Assembly: GCA_030706405.1 (NCBI GenBank)
Contig: JAUZOO010000008.1
Location: 186,001 to 250,000, forward strand
Direction of reading: 5' to 3'
DNA: 64,000 nt
From: Bacteroidota bacterium
GTDB lineage: Bacteria; Bacteroidota; Bacteroidia; Bacteroidales; JAAUTT01
The number at the start of each line of letters is the position of its first letter. Positions within the stretch are counted from its first letter, which is position 1. Positions 18,288-27,404 of this stretch are shown here, one piece after another. The translations under genes were made by a program, and so were the position numbers. The notes beneath the pieces were generated by a model, which saw nothing but the letters and a program-made list of their open reading frames with translations, did no database searches and had not been told where the DNA came from.

Positions 18288-19196
18288 TTATATAATTATA
18301 GATTTAAGTTCAGCAATTTCTTTTGCCTCTCGGTTAAAGGCGGTTGTTGTAAACGCATACCCCTTATCGTCCCTTTGGGTTACCTGCGATTTAATAAATA
18401 CCTCTTCACCCTCAAATGGAAGAAAATAAGCCGTCATTTCTACGCTCTGATAAGCATACTTCTGCGAAGCTCCTCCATTTTTAAGAAAATTATAATGAAT
18501 ACCGGCAAGTTTACAAAAAGCACTGCCAAGACGGGCCACCGGTAAGGCCGGATAATGATGAAAATGTCCGGTACAGATAGATTCGTCGACGATACCAAGA
18601 GAAGCCGTACATTCGTTTTCGGAAACCACCAAATCGAATAGTTCGACTTCCTTTGTATACGGATTGTCCGCATAAACTGCGACTTCCGGTTTATAATGAT
18701 CCTTAAATAATCGGCTAAAGGTACGGTGATGTATTGTTGAGTAGTCTACAACAATGCTAAAAATACATTCGCCCTTTTTGTTAAAGACTTCACCAGTAAT
18801 GGTTGCACCTTTACGATTAAATTCAGTCACTTCAACCTTTCCTACCAATTCTTTTTCAAAACTTTCTTCGTACGAATGTCGAATAACTTCGGCGTGCAAT
18901 GCCAGATAATAATGCTCTTCCTTCACCGGGTTTTCCATTGCTACGGCCAGAGAGCCCAATATAGCCATGTGCCTGCCAACTTCGGTGATTGTAATCGGAT
19001 AAATCTCATTTTCGGGATGAGCTTCGGCCGGGAACGTGCCAAAGAGACAATTCTCATGTTTATGCACCGAATGTAAAGCCATGTATGGCTTATGCACGGT
19101 GATTAAATCAAGATGTCGAATAATTTCGGCATTGTCTCTTTCAAAATTAACGTTTTCTGTAACGATTTTGGGGGATAATAAGTGGTTCGTTTCCAT
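18288..19196 (-). CDS. Double-hotdog protein, FabZ/FabA-dehydratase-like
   Basis: 302 residues, no signal peptide. The C-terminal half carries GHFHHYPALPVARLGSAF, close to the active-site segment G-H-F-P-x-x-P-x-x-P-G of FabZ-type 3-hydroxyacyl-ACP dehydratases, including the His. The N-terminal half has a similar size and a LHSVHKHENCLFGTFPAEAH segment, suggesting a second, divergent hotdog. A role on an acyl-ACP or acyl-CoA is likely, but dehydratase or thioesterase activity cannot be decided. Its operon partner is the methyl-accepting protein 10 bp downstream, an unusual pairing. Confidence 0.6.
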   Translation of the reverse strand: METNHLLSPKIVTENVNFERDNAEIIRHLDLITVHKPYMALHSVHKHENCLFGTFPAEAHPENEIYPITITEVGRHMAILGSLAVAMENPVKEEHYYLALHAEVIRHSYEESFEKELVGKVEVTEFNRKGATITGEVFNKKGECIFSIVVDYSTIHHRTFSRLFKDHYKPEVAVYADNPYTKEVELFDLVVSENECTASLGIVDESICTGHFHHYPALPVARLGSAFCKLAGIHYNFLKNGGASQKYAYQSVEMTAYFLPFEGEEVFIKSQVTQRDDKGYAFTTTAFNREAKEIAELKSIII

Positions 19197-19745
19197 AATT
19201 TGATTTATTAATTTAACTTGTTATTAATAGGTAATTACATCATAATCATTTTATATATTAAACAACATCATAATCGATCATACCTCTTATCTTTTGCATC
19301 GTTAAACATAATGCAATAGAAACCCAGAGAGTAGCCGAGGCTTCTCACCAAAATTTTGTACAAATAAGTAATATTTTATTTACCAGCACCTGTTGCAACG
19401 TCCATTTCGCAAACTTAAAACTATTCGCTAATCAATCGCTAATCGGAGGTTTCCGGCGTTTATCCGATTTCAAATATATGTAATGAAAGATGAAATGTCA
19501 ATAAAATAATGTTAAAAAAATAAACAATTTTTATACAAACACTGATAACACTGATTATCAAATATAAAAAAGATATCAATCCTTCCAAAATTACCTATAA
19601 ACCTTACCCATTTTGTTTAATCCCCGGCAACAGCTCTGCTAAAAACTGTTTAAGCCCCGATAAAATGTACGTTTTAGCCCTAATCAATTGAAAAAACATG
19701 CCAAAAAAAATAATCATTTACACAGTTTATTGAATAGACCCGTCA
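19197..19745. other. Gene-free AT-rich stretch
   Basis: About 550 bp upstream of the hotdog gene with no plausible protein gene, tRNA or clear hairpin. It presumably holds the promoter of the hotdog/methyl-accepting operon near its left end. It leads into the 21-bp repeat array. Confidence 0.5.
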
Positions 19746-20165
19746 TGTACGACATCTTGTCAGTTTTAGTAGGCCTTTAATAAGTTTTGTAATTTAATTA
19801 ATAGGTTTTGTTACTCCTTTAATCAAGAAAGTTACTCCTTTAATAAGTTTGTCGGAACATTTTGTTACTTTTTCTACTCATTTAATAGATTTAGTGCGAC
19901 AAGTTGTCAGTCTTAGTACTCATTTTGTATATTTATTGCGACGATTAGACAATTTTATACGGCAAGTAGATGATTCGTTGCGACAAGTAAATAGTTCGTT
20001 GCCTCGTTTGAATAGTTTGATGCGACGAGTAAAAGGTTTTGTTACTCGTTTAAACAATCCGTTGCGACGAGTGAATACCTCATTACGTCGTTTAAACCAT
20101 TTATTGTGGCAAGTAGAAAGTTTGATGAAGCGTTTAGACAGTTTGTTGCCTCGTTTCATATTTAA
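19746..20165. repeat. Array of twenty diverged 21-bp repeats, no indels
   Basis: From 19746 to 20165 the sequence divides into twenty 21-nt units that stay exactly in phase. Typical units are gttgcgacaagtaaatagtt and gttgcctcgtttgaatagtt. Units carrying CGACAAGT/CGACGAGT often alternate with units carrying ACTCGTTT, and these cores are partly reverse complementary, so neighbouring units can form stem-loops. Because 21 is a multiple of three, both strands show open heptad-patterned frames (plus strand: LRRLDNF, IRQVDDS, LRQVNSS), but the plus frame is stopped at about 19794-19796 and begins only with a weak TTG. I treat it as a minisatellite of unknown role rather than a gene. Confidence 0.75.
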
Positions 20166-20451
20166 ATGGCAAGAATGAGTATATTATTTCGGGAAACAAA
20201 CATAACATGTGTAAAGTACCTCATTTATTCTGCCTTTTTATTACCATAGATTGGAAAGAAAGGATTATTTTACAACATTTGTTAGGTGTAAGAAGAGTTT
20301 AATCAATGATGCTACTAATGGAATATAAACGAAATATTGCAGAAGTGTAATTGTTAAGAGCTATAAGAAAAGACTCTGAGAATCGCTGTTATTTTTCAAA
20401 CAAATAATTAAAAACAACGATTTAGTATTAATCCAGACTAATTGATAAGAT

Positions 20452-20973
20452 ATGAGGAATATATTATTTTTTCTTTTAATTGTTTTTAACCTAGCCTGCA
20501 ATGAATCTAAAACAAGACATGTTAAGATAATTAATGATACGACAGTTAAGAGCAAGACAGAATGGAAAATTTCCATATATGTTTCTGGAGCAAGTTGGGA
20601 TCCAGCATTTAGAGTTAATGTCGAGAATCCACAAGATAGTATTACAGTTGATAAATATTTATTCATTGAAGATTCAATATCTCACATTATGAGACAAAAA
20701 ATTGTCAAAAGATTTGCATATAGAATCTTACAATTAGATAAAGATAGTATCTATTCTATGACAATGAAGTCGTTTTTCAATCTTAAGTTACCTGAAAAAT
20801 ATATTGGTAAGGTACTAGATGGACCTTCATTATCAATAGAAATTGAACAAAATGGAGTACGATTAAAAAGTTCATTTTATAATTTAACGGACATAAAAAA
20901 TGCTTCACCTGAGATAGCAACATTGATTAATTTTATGAATGATAGATTATTAAAGGATATGAAAATATACTAA
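20452..20973 (+). CDS. Small lipoprotein of unknown function, AT-rich
   Basis: 173 residues with a lipoprotein signal: MRNILFFLLIVFNLAC, lipobox LAC at residue 16, so it should be lipid-anchored in the envelope. The mature part mixes beta-strand-like segments with a C-terminal helix (PEIATLINFMNDRLLKDMKIY). No family is recognised. Codon use is strikingly AT-rich (many ATA, AAA, TTA codons) compared with neighbours, and it stands alone between a repeat array and non-coding sequence. This fits recent acquisition or weak constraint. Confidence 0.7.
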   Translation: MRNILFFLLIVFNLACNESKTRHVKIINDTTVKSKTEWKISIYVSGASWDPAFRVNVENPQDSITVDKYLFIEDSISHIMRQKIVKRFAYRILQLDKDSIYSMTMKSFFNLKLPEKYIGKVLDGPSLSIEIEQNGVRLKSSFYNLTDIKNASPEIATLINFMNDRLLKDMKIY

Positions 20974-21006
20974 CTGCCCCTAACTAAGCTGACTTTGCAA
21001 ATCGAC

Positions 21007-21036
21007 AACTATTGTTAATTGAATCAAACAATAGTT
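21007..21036. repeat. 10-bp inverted repeat downstream of the AT-rich lipoprotein gene
   Basis: AACTATTGTT and AACAATAGTT pair perfectly around a 10-nt loop. No T run follows, so termination is uncertain; it may be a protein site or a relic of a mobile element. Confidence 0.4.
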
Positions 21037-21202
21037 AATGCTGCTAGGTTCAATTTCAACGGACTTTCCAGCGTGGCAGACGTGAAAGTGTCAAATCAGC
21101 CTCAACGGCGGTAATATAACCGTTACGAGAGCCTCCCCCAATAAAATTTAACAGATTTTCATTGAATTCCCGTACCTTCGCATCGTTTCAAATAAAAAAT
21201 AC

Positions 21203-22048
21203 ATGGTAAATATTGGTAAAATCAACAATCTCGAAGTTGTTAAAGAACTGGATTTCGGGATTTACCTCAACGGCGAAGAACTTGGCGAAATATTGTTGCC
21301 CAGGCGTTATGTTCCTAAAGACACCAAACCCGGCGACAAGCTCGATGTGTTCATTTATCTCGATTCGGAAGACCGACTGATTGCCACTACCGAAAAACCG
21401 TTTGCCATGGTTGACGAGTTTGCCCTGTTGCGCGTGGTTTCGGTCAATGATGTGGGCGCTTTCCTCGATTGGGGGTTGATGAAGGATTTGCTGGTGCCAT
21501 ATTCGGAACAAAAAATGAAAATGCGCCCCGACCATTGGTATATGGTAAAGGTTTATCTCGATAAAATCACCAAACGTATTGTTGCTTCGGCAAAACTCGA
21601 TTCATTTCTCGATAATCTTCCGCCCGACTATGAGTTTGGACAGGAAGTTAACATAATCGTTCATACCGAAACCGATCTTGGCTACAAAGCCATCGTCAAT
21701 GGCCTGCATTGGGGAATGCTTTATAAAAACGAGGTATTTCAGGATTTGGAACAGGGACAGCGCATCAAAGCTTTTGTGAAAAAAATTCGCGAAGACGACA
21801 AGATCGACCTTTGCCTCCATAAACCCGGCTATGATAAGATTAAAGATATTTCGGAACAGATACTCGATTATATCAAGAAAAACAAAGGCTTTTTACCCAT
21901 AACGGATAAAAGCTCGCCCGAAACCATCTATGGATTATTTGGAGTAAGCAAAAAAGCCTATAAGAATGCTATTGGAAATCTTTACCGGAAAAAACTTATT
22001 GTACTGGAAGAAAACGGGGTAAGGTTGGCACACGTACCGAACGAATAA
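21203..22048 (+). CDS. S1-domain RNA-binding protein, CvfB/YitL type
   Basis: 281 residues. Three S1-like OB-fold segments occupy about residues 1-210 (for example LLRVVSVNDVGAFLDWGLMKDLLVPYSEQ and LGYKAIVNGLHWGMLYKNEVF). A winged helix fills about 220-281 (SPETIYGLFGVSKKAYKNAIGNLYRKKLI). This is the order of CvfB, an RNA-binding protein affecting virulence-gene expression in Firmicutes; the cellular role in Bacteroidota is unclear. TACCTTCG at 21173-21180, close to TAnnTTTG, is the likely -7 box. It shares a convergent terminator with the ABC-F gene. Confidence 0.85.
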   Translation: MVNIGKINNLEVVKELDFGIYLNGEELGEILLPRRYVPKDTKPGDKLDVFIYLDSEDRLIATTEKPFAMVDEFALLRVVSVNDVGAFLDWGLMKDLLVPYSEQKMKMRPDHWYMVKVYLDKITKRIVASAKLDSFLDNLPPDYEFGQEVNIIVHTETDLGYKAIVNGLHWGMLYKNEVFQDLEQGQRIKAFVKKIREDDKIDLCLHKPGYDKIKDISEQILDYIKKNKGFLPITDKSSPETIYGLFGVSKKAYKNAIGNLYRKKLIVLEENGVRLAHVPNE

Positions 22049-22093
22049 ACCGGATATACCGGATTTTCCCTTTTTATAATTTTACATAAAACA

Positions 22094-22139
22094 AAAACGG
22101 ATTAGAACCGATGTTAATCATCCTGTTCTAATCCGTTTT
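22094..22139. terminator. Bidirectional terminator between the S1-domain and ABC-F genes
   Basis: AAAACGGATTAGAAC and GTTCTAATCCGTTTT form a perfect 15-bp stem with a 16-nt loop between two convergent genes. Confidence 0.9.
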
Positions 22140-22160
22140 ATCATTTAAATCCGCGTTCTA

Positions 22161-23867
<1,707 letters not shown>

Positions 23868-24016
23868 CTAATACAAGGGTTTGATTAGAATTATTTGCCC
23901 AACCCGCTTTTGAAATGCTTATTGTCGCAATTTACAAGGCCTTCCGATATATTAATTTTACGTTAAATATTTAGTAGCATGACTAATAAAGCCAATAAAC
24001 CGTGAGTTTCCGGCTA

Positions 24017-24868
24017 TTATTTTTCTTTCAACGGCATCCTTCCAAGTTTCACAAAAGAATAGCCTTGTCTGCGAAGTTCGGGGATTATCGTTTGTAAAGC
24101 GGAATACGTTTTATTTTCGGGGTGGTTAAAGTGCATGATGATGATAGAGCCAGGTTTAATATGGTCCATAACATTACTGACCAAAATATTTGTTGGCGTT
24201 TTGGCCATCGCATCGCCCGATAGAATACTGAAACTTATTACCGAAATACCCAGCTTCGAGGCCATCTGTACCGATTTTTCGTCGGTATATGCCGTTGCCG
24301 AACGATAGATGAGCGGTCGGCGGCCTGTTATCAAACGAATCTTTTCGGCATTAGCTTCGACCTCATCATAAGCATCGGCTATATTCCGGGTTCCACGAAT
24401 ACCATAAATAGAAGCACCTTTGCTGGAACAGGGACGGTGGTTTAAACCGTGGTTCTCGATCTCGAAAAGCGTATCGCGGGCAAGGTCTAGAAAGGATTTG
24501 TAATTTTCATCAATCCATAAACCGGTTACAAAAAGGGTTGCCGGTACTTTTTCTTTGCGTAAAAAATTAATAAGGTCGGCATTGTAGGCCCTGCCCCGTC
24601 CTTTGCCTCCACAGGCATCGAAAGTGAAGGCGACCACCTTACGGTTGGTGACGAAGTTTGTTTTTACGCCTTTCACAAACTCCCCCCAATGCCCGGCCGG
24701 GGTACGACTAAAGCCTGACAATACATTTGCTTTCCTATTATTGTAACGACTATTAGCCTTTAGATATTTTATTAATACCGGATTACTGAACTTATTAACC
24801 TGTGCATGTAACGAAAAACAAGAAAAACAGGATATTACCAAGCCAACAAAAATTCTCATATTATTCAA
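24017..24868 (-). CDS. Exported polysaccharide deacetylase (NodB fold)
   Basis: 283 residues with a cleavable signal peptide (MRIFVGLVISCFSCFSLHAQ). The NodB domain shows FTFDACGGKG (the catalytic/metal Asp), ENHGLNHRP (metal His pair), the RSATAYTD segment and a C-terminal IMHFNHPEN. The motif-1 second Asp of classical TFDDG is replaced by Ala, giving TFDACGG, a variant seen in a subfamily of deacetylases. Likely role: removing N-acetyl groups from an envelope or extracellular glycan in the periplasm. Monocistronic, divergent from the phosphoesterase gene. Confidence 0.85.
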   Translation of the reverse strand: MNNMRIFVGLVISCFSCFSLHAQVNKFSNPVLIKYLKANSRYNNRKANVLSGFSRTPAGHWGEFVKGVKTNFVTNRKVVAFTFDACGGKGRGRAYNADLINFLRKEKVPATLFVTGLWIDENYKSFLDLARDTLFEIENHGLNHRPCSSKGASIYGIRGTRNIADAYDEVEANAEKIRLITGRRPLIYRSATAYTDEKSVQMASKLGISVISFSILSGDAMAKTPTNILVSNVMDHIKPGSIIIMHFNHPENKTYSALQTIIPELRRQGYSFVKLGRMPLKEK

Positions 24869-24914
24869 TCGCTTATCTTTCGGGGAACTTCAGCAAAAAT
24901 AAACTTATTACTTT

Positions 24915-24922
24915 TATATTTG
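24915..24922 (+). promoter_or_regulatory. Promoter of the metallophosphoesterase gene
   Basis: TATATTTG matches TAnnTTTG exactly. The expected start near 24929 rules out the upstream GTG at 24930 as a normal start codon and favours the ATG at 24957. Confidence 0.6.
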
Positions 24923-24956
24923 TTCCAGAGTGATAAATTATTTACACTTCCATTTC

Positions 24957-26117
24957 ATGAAATCTTTACAGATGCTGGTCTTTATCATCGTTGTCCTTTC
25001 GGTTTATACATTAGCCAATTATTACGTCGGACTAAGAGGTTTTCAATCCCTGCCAAGCTTTGGATGGGTTAAACCCGCCTATATTTTTCTTTTTACAACA
25101 CTGGCATTCTCTTATGTTTTTAGTCGTTTTCTTGAAAAAACATCGCTTTATACCTTACATCATATAACGTATTGGGTTGGGGCATTCTGGATGGCAGCCC
25201 TCATGTACCTTTTTCTGGCTGTAATTTTAATCGACCTGATACGGTTTGTTAACCTGGGTTTGCATTTTCTGCCGGCAATAGGCACAACAAACTATCAAAC
25301 CTTAAAAATAGCCACTTTGGCTGGGACAGTTCTGCTTACCTCATCAGTTTTGGGATTTGGACATTGGAATGCCCGTTCGCAACAATTGAAAAAACTACAT
25401 ATTCATATACCCAAAAAGGCGGGAAACCGGGATAAACTTAATATTGTTATGGTTTCGGATATTCACCTGGGAAGTTTATTCGGCAAAAAAGAAGTGGATA
25501 CAATGGTAACCCGCATCAATAAACTCAATCCGGACATTGTGCTCCTAGCCGGAGACATCCTTGACGAAGCTCAGATGCCTATTTTCCGCAACAACACGGG
25601 CGAGCCTCTGAAAAACCTTAAAGCCAAGCTAGGCGTTTACGGCATAACCGGTAACCACGAATATATTGGAGGAATAAACAGTGCCGTAAAGTATCTCGAA
25701 TCGCTAAACATAAAACTGTTGCGCGACACTTCGTGGCTTATCGACAGCAGTTTTTATCTGGCTGGACGAGAAGATCGTGATGGAATACGTTTTTCACGAA
25801 AAGCCCGCAAAACGTTGCCCGATGTACTTCGTAATGTCGATCATAAACTACCGGTAATCCTTCTCGATCATCAGCCCTTTCATCTTGATCAGGCTCAAAA
25901 TAACGGCGTTGACCTGCAACTCTCCGGGCATACCCATAATGGTCAGTTCTGGCCCATGAACCTCATCACGCAAAAGATGTACGAAATTGATTGGGGTTAC
26001 CTAAAAAAAGGAAATACGCACATTTACGTTTCGTGCGGATACGGAACCTGGGGCCCCCCCATCCGTATCGGGAATAAACCGGAAATGGTGCAGATTGAGG
26101 TGCTTTTCAAAAACTAA
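24957..26117 (+). CDS. Membrane-bound metallophosphoesterase (YkuE-like)
   Basis: 386 residues from ATG 24957. Four or five hydrophobic helices occupy about the first 145 residues. The soluble calcineurin-like domain follows: VSDIHLGSLF, LAGDILDE, GNHEY, and GHTHNGQFWP near the end give the full set of dinuclear metal ligands (Asp, His, Asp, Asn, His, His). Relatives act on phosphoesters such as UDP-diacylglucosamine or cyclic nucleotides, but the substrate here is unknown. The domain sits behind the membrane part. The start was chosen because the promoter box lies too close to the GTG at 24930. Confidence 0.85.
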   Translation: MKSLQMLVFIIVVLSVYTLANYYVGLRGFQSLPSFGWVKPAYIFLFTTLAFSYVFSRFLEKTSLYTLHHITYWVGAFWMAALMYLFLAVILIDLIRFVNLGLHFLPAIGTTNYQTLKIATLAGTVLLTSSVLGFGHWNARSQQLKKLHIHIPKKAGNRDKLNIVMVSDIHLGSLFGKKEVDTMVTRINKLNPDIVLLAGDILDEAQMPIFRNNTGEPLKNLKAKLGVYGITGNHEYIGGINSAVKYLESLNIKLLRDTSWLIDSSFYLAGREDRDGIRFSRKARKTLPDVLRNVDHKLPVILLDHQPFHLDQAQNNGVDLQLSGHTHNGQFWPMNLITQKMYEIDWGYLKKGNTHIYVSCGYGTWGPPIRIGNKPEMVQIEVLFKN

Positions 26118-26128
26118 TCTGAAAATTA

Positions 26129-26662
26129 CTACGGATAAGGATTGATTTGAGTCTGCCGGATGTTTAACATCCAATTATATAACTCTTTTGCCTGGCAAGA
26201 CTGGTTTTCGATATAAATATCGCCGGTTTGTTTCAATAAAATCCTTTTGTATTTCCCTATCTTGGATACATAAATAAAGCCGGAATATGTAACGATACCG
26301 GCATCAAACATTTCGGATTTAGGATCAGACAACTTGCCGCCAGCAGCCATGTAAAGCTGAAGGACTTTCGCATTTAGCTCCTTTGAGTCAATCCTTACGC
26401 TTGACGAATCTGTTTGAGCATAATTGTCGAGCATTTCAGCTTCTGTCAGGTAGCCATCTTTATCTACATCATGCCACTTTTCGGGTAATTTAAAAGTTCG
26501 TAGCTTTCCCTTGTTATCAATAACCCAGCCCCAATGTTGGAATCCCCAGGCATAATTATAATATTCGGATATAAATAAAAACGATTTATCTCCCGCGAAA
26601 AATTTTTCCTTTTCACATCCTAAAAGTATAACACAAATTATAAAGACAATAGCAGCCTTCAT
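26129..26662 (-). CDS. Lipoprotein with a single EF-hand-like loop
   Basis: 177 residues. Signal peptide with lipobox LLGC at about residue 16, so it is lipid-anchored. Residues 65-77 read DVDKDGYLTEAEM, matching the 12-residue EF-hand calcium loop (ligands at 1, 3, 5, 7, 9 and Glu at 12). The rest, including YYNYAWGFQHWGWVIDNKGKL, is not a family I recognise. The gene converges with the phosphoesterase gene (11 bp apart) and precedes kdpE on the same strand by 49 bp in the downstream direction. Confidence 0.75.
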   Translation of the reverse strand: MKAAIVFIICVILLGCEKEKFFAGDKSFLFISEYYNYAWGFQHWGWVIDNKGKLRTFKLPEKWHDVDKDGYLTEAEMLDNYAQTDSSSVRIDSKELNAKVLQLYMAAGGKLSDPKSEMFDAGIVTYSGFIYVSKIGKYKRILLKQTGDIYIENQSCQAKELYNWMLNIRQTQINPYP

Positions 26663-26711
26663 AAGCTCATTTGTTTCTTTTATGATGCTGAAAAACCGAA
26701 AAGTTGCGTGC

Positions 26712-27395
26712 TTATTCGGAAAAACGATATCCTATGCCCGACTCGGTTACAATAAACCTGGGTTTGGCTGGATCGTCTTCAATTTTCTTTCGTAGTTGGG
26801 CTACGAACACTCGTAAATATTGGGTTTGATCGATATAACCAAGCCCCCACACTTCTTTTAGGATAAACTGATGTGTAAGCACTTTACCGGAATTCCGGGA
26901 CAATAAGGCAAGTAGGGAAAACTCTGTGGAGGTCAACTTTAATAGCTCCCCATTTTTTCGGACCATATGTTTTGCCAGATCGACAGACAAGGTTTCGAAA
27001 GACAGCTCTACATTGTTCTCATCGAGCTGTACCCCTCTGAACGCTGACCGGATACGAGCCAGTAATTCGCCCGTGCGAAATGGTTTAACAAGATAATCAT
27101 TAGCACCATTATCCAAAGCCTTGACAATATCCTCTTCCGAATTACGAACTGACAGGATGATAATTGGCCTTTTATACCACTCGCGCAGTTTTTTCAACAC
27201 AGATTGACCATCTTCATCAGGTAAGCCCAGGTCCAAAATAATCAATGAAGGGTTATAAGTAGCTGCTGCTACAATTCCATCCTTGCCGGTACCAGCCTCA
27301 CTAACCTTATACCCATTTACATTAAGGGTAATTTCGAGCAATCGCCGAATCTGCACCTCGTCATCGATAATCAATATGTTTGGATCGTTGTTCAT
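26712..27395 (-). CDS. kdpE: KdpE response regulator
   Basis: 227 residues, OmpR family. The receiver domain has acidic residues at D11-D12, phosphoacceptor Asp55 in LIILDLGLPDED and Lys in DYLVKPF. The C-terminal winged helix (about 130-227) carries LTSTEFSLLALLSRN and the DNA-recognition region ending YLRVFVAQLRKKIEDDP. It activates the potassium operon when phosphorylated by KdpD, 9 bp upstream. Direct repeats upstream of kdpF fit its site. Last gene of the kdpFABCDE operon. Confidence 0.95.
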   Translation of the reverse strand: MNNDPNILIIDDEVQIRRLLEITLNVNGYKVSEAGTGKDGIVAAATYNPSLIILDLGLPDEDGQSVLKKLREWYKRPIIILSVRNSEEDIVKALDNGANDYLVKPFRTGELLARIRSAFRGVQLDENNVELSFETLSVDLAKHMVRKNGELLKLTSTEFSLLALLSRNSGKVLTHQFILKEVWGLGYIDQTQYLRVFVAQLRKKIEDDPAKPRFIVTESGIGYRFSE

Positions 27396-27404
27396 GGCTC
27401 AAAT

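Noticed and set aside
19330-19360. Hairpin in GAGAGTAGCCGAGGCTTCTC
   Set aside because: The inner stem would leave a 2-nt loop and the outer pairs are mismatched.
19849-20178. 109-residue heptad protein on the plus strand and a 79-residue one on the minus strand
   Set aside because: Both arise from the 21-bp repeat. The plus one starts at a TTG after an in-frame stop, and neither has a credible start region.
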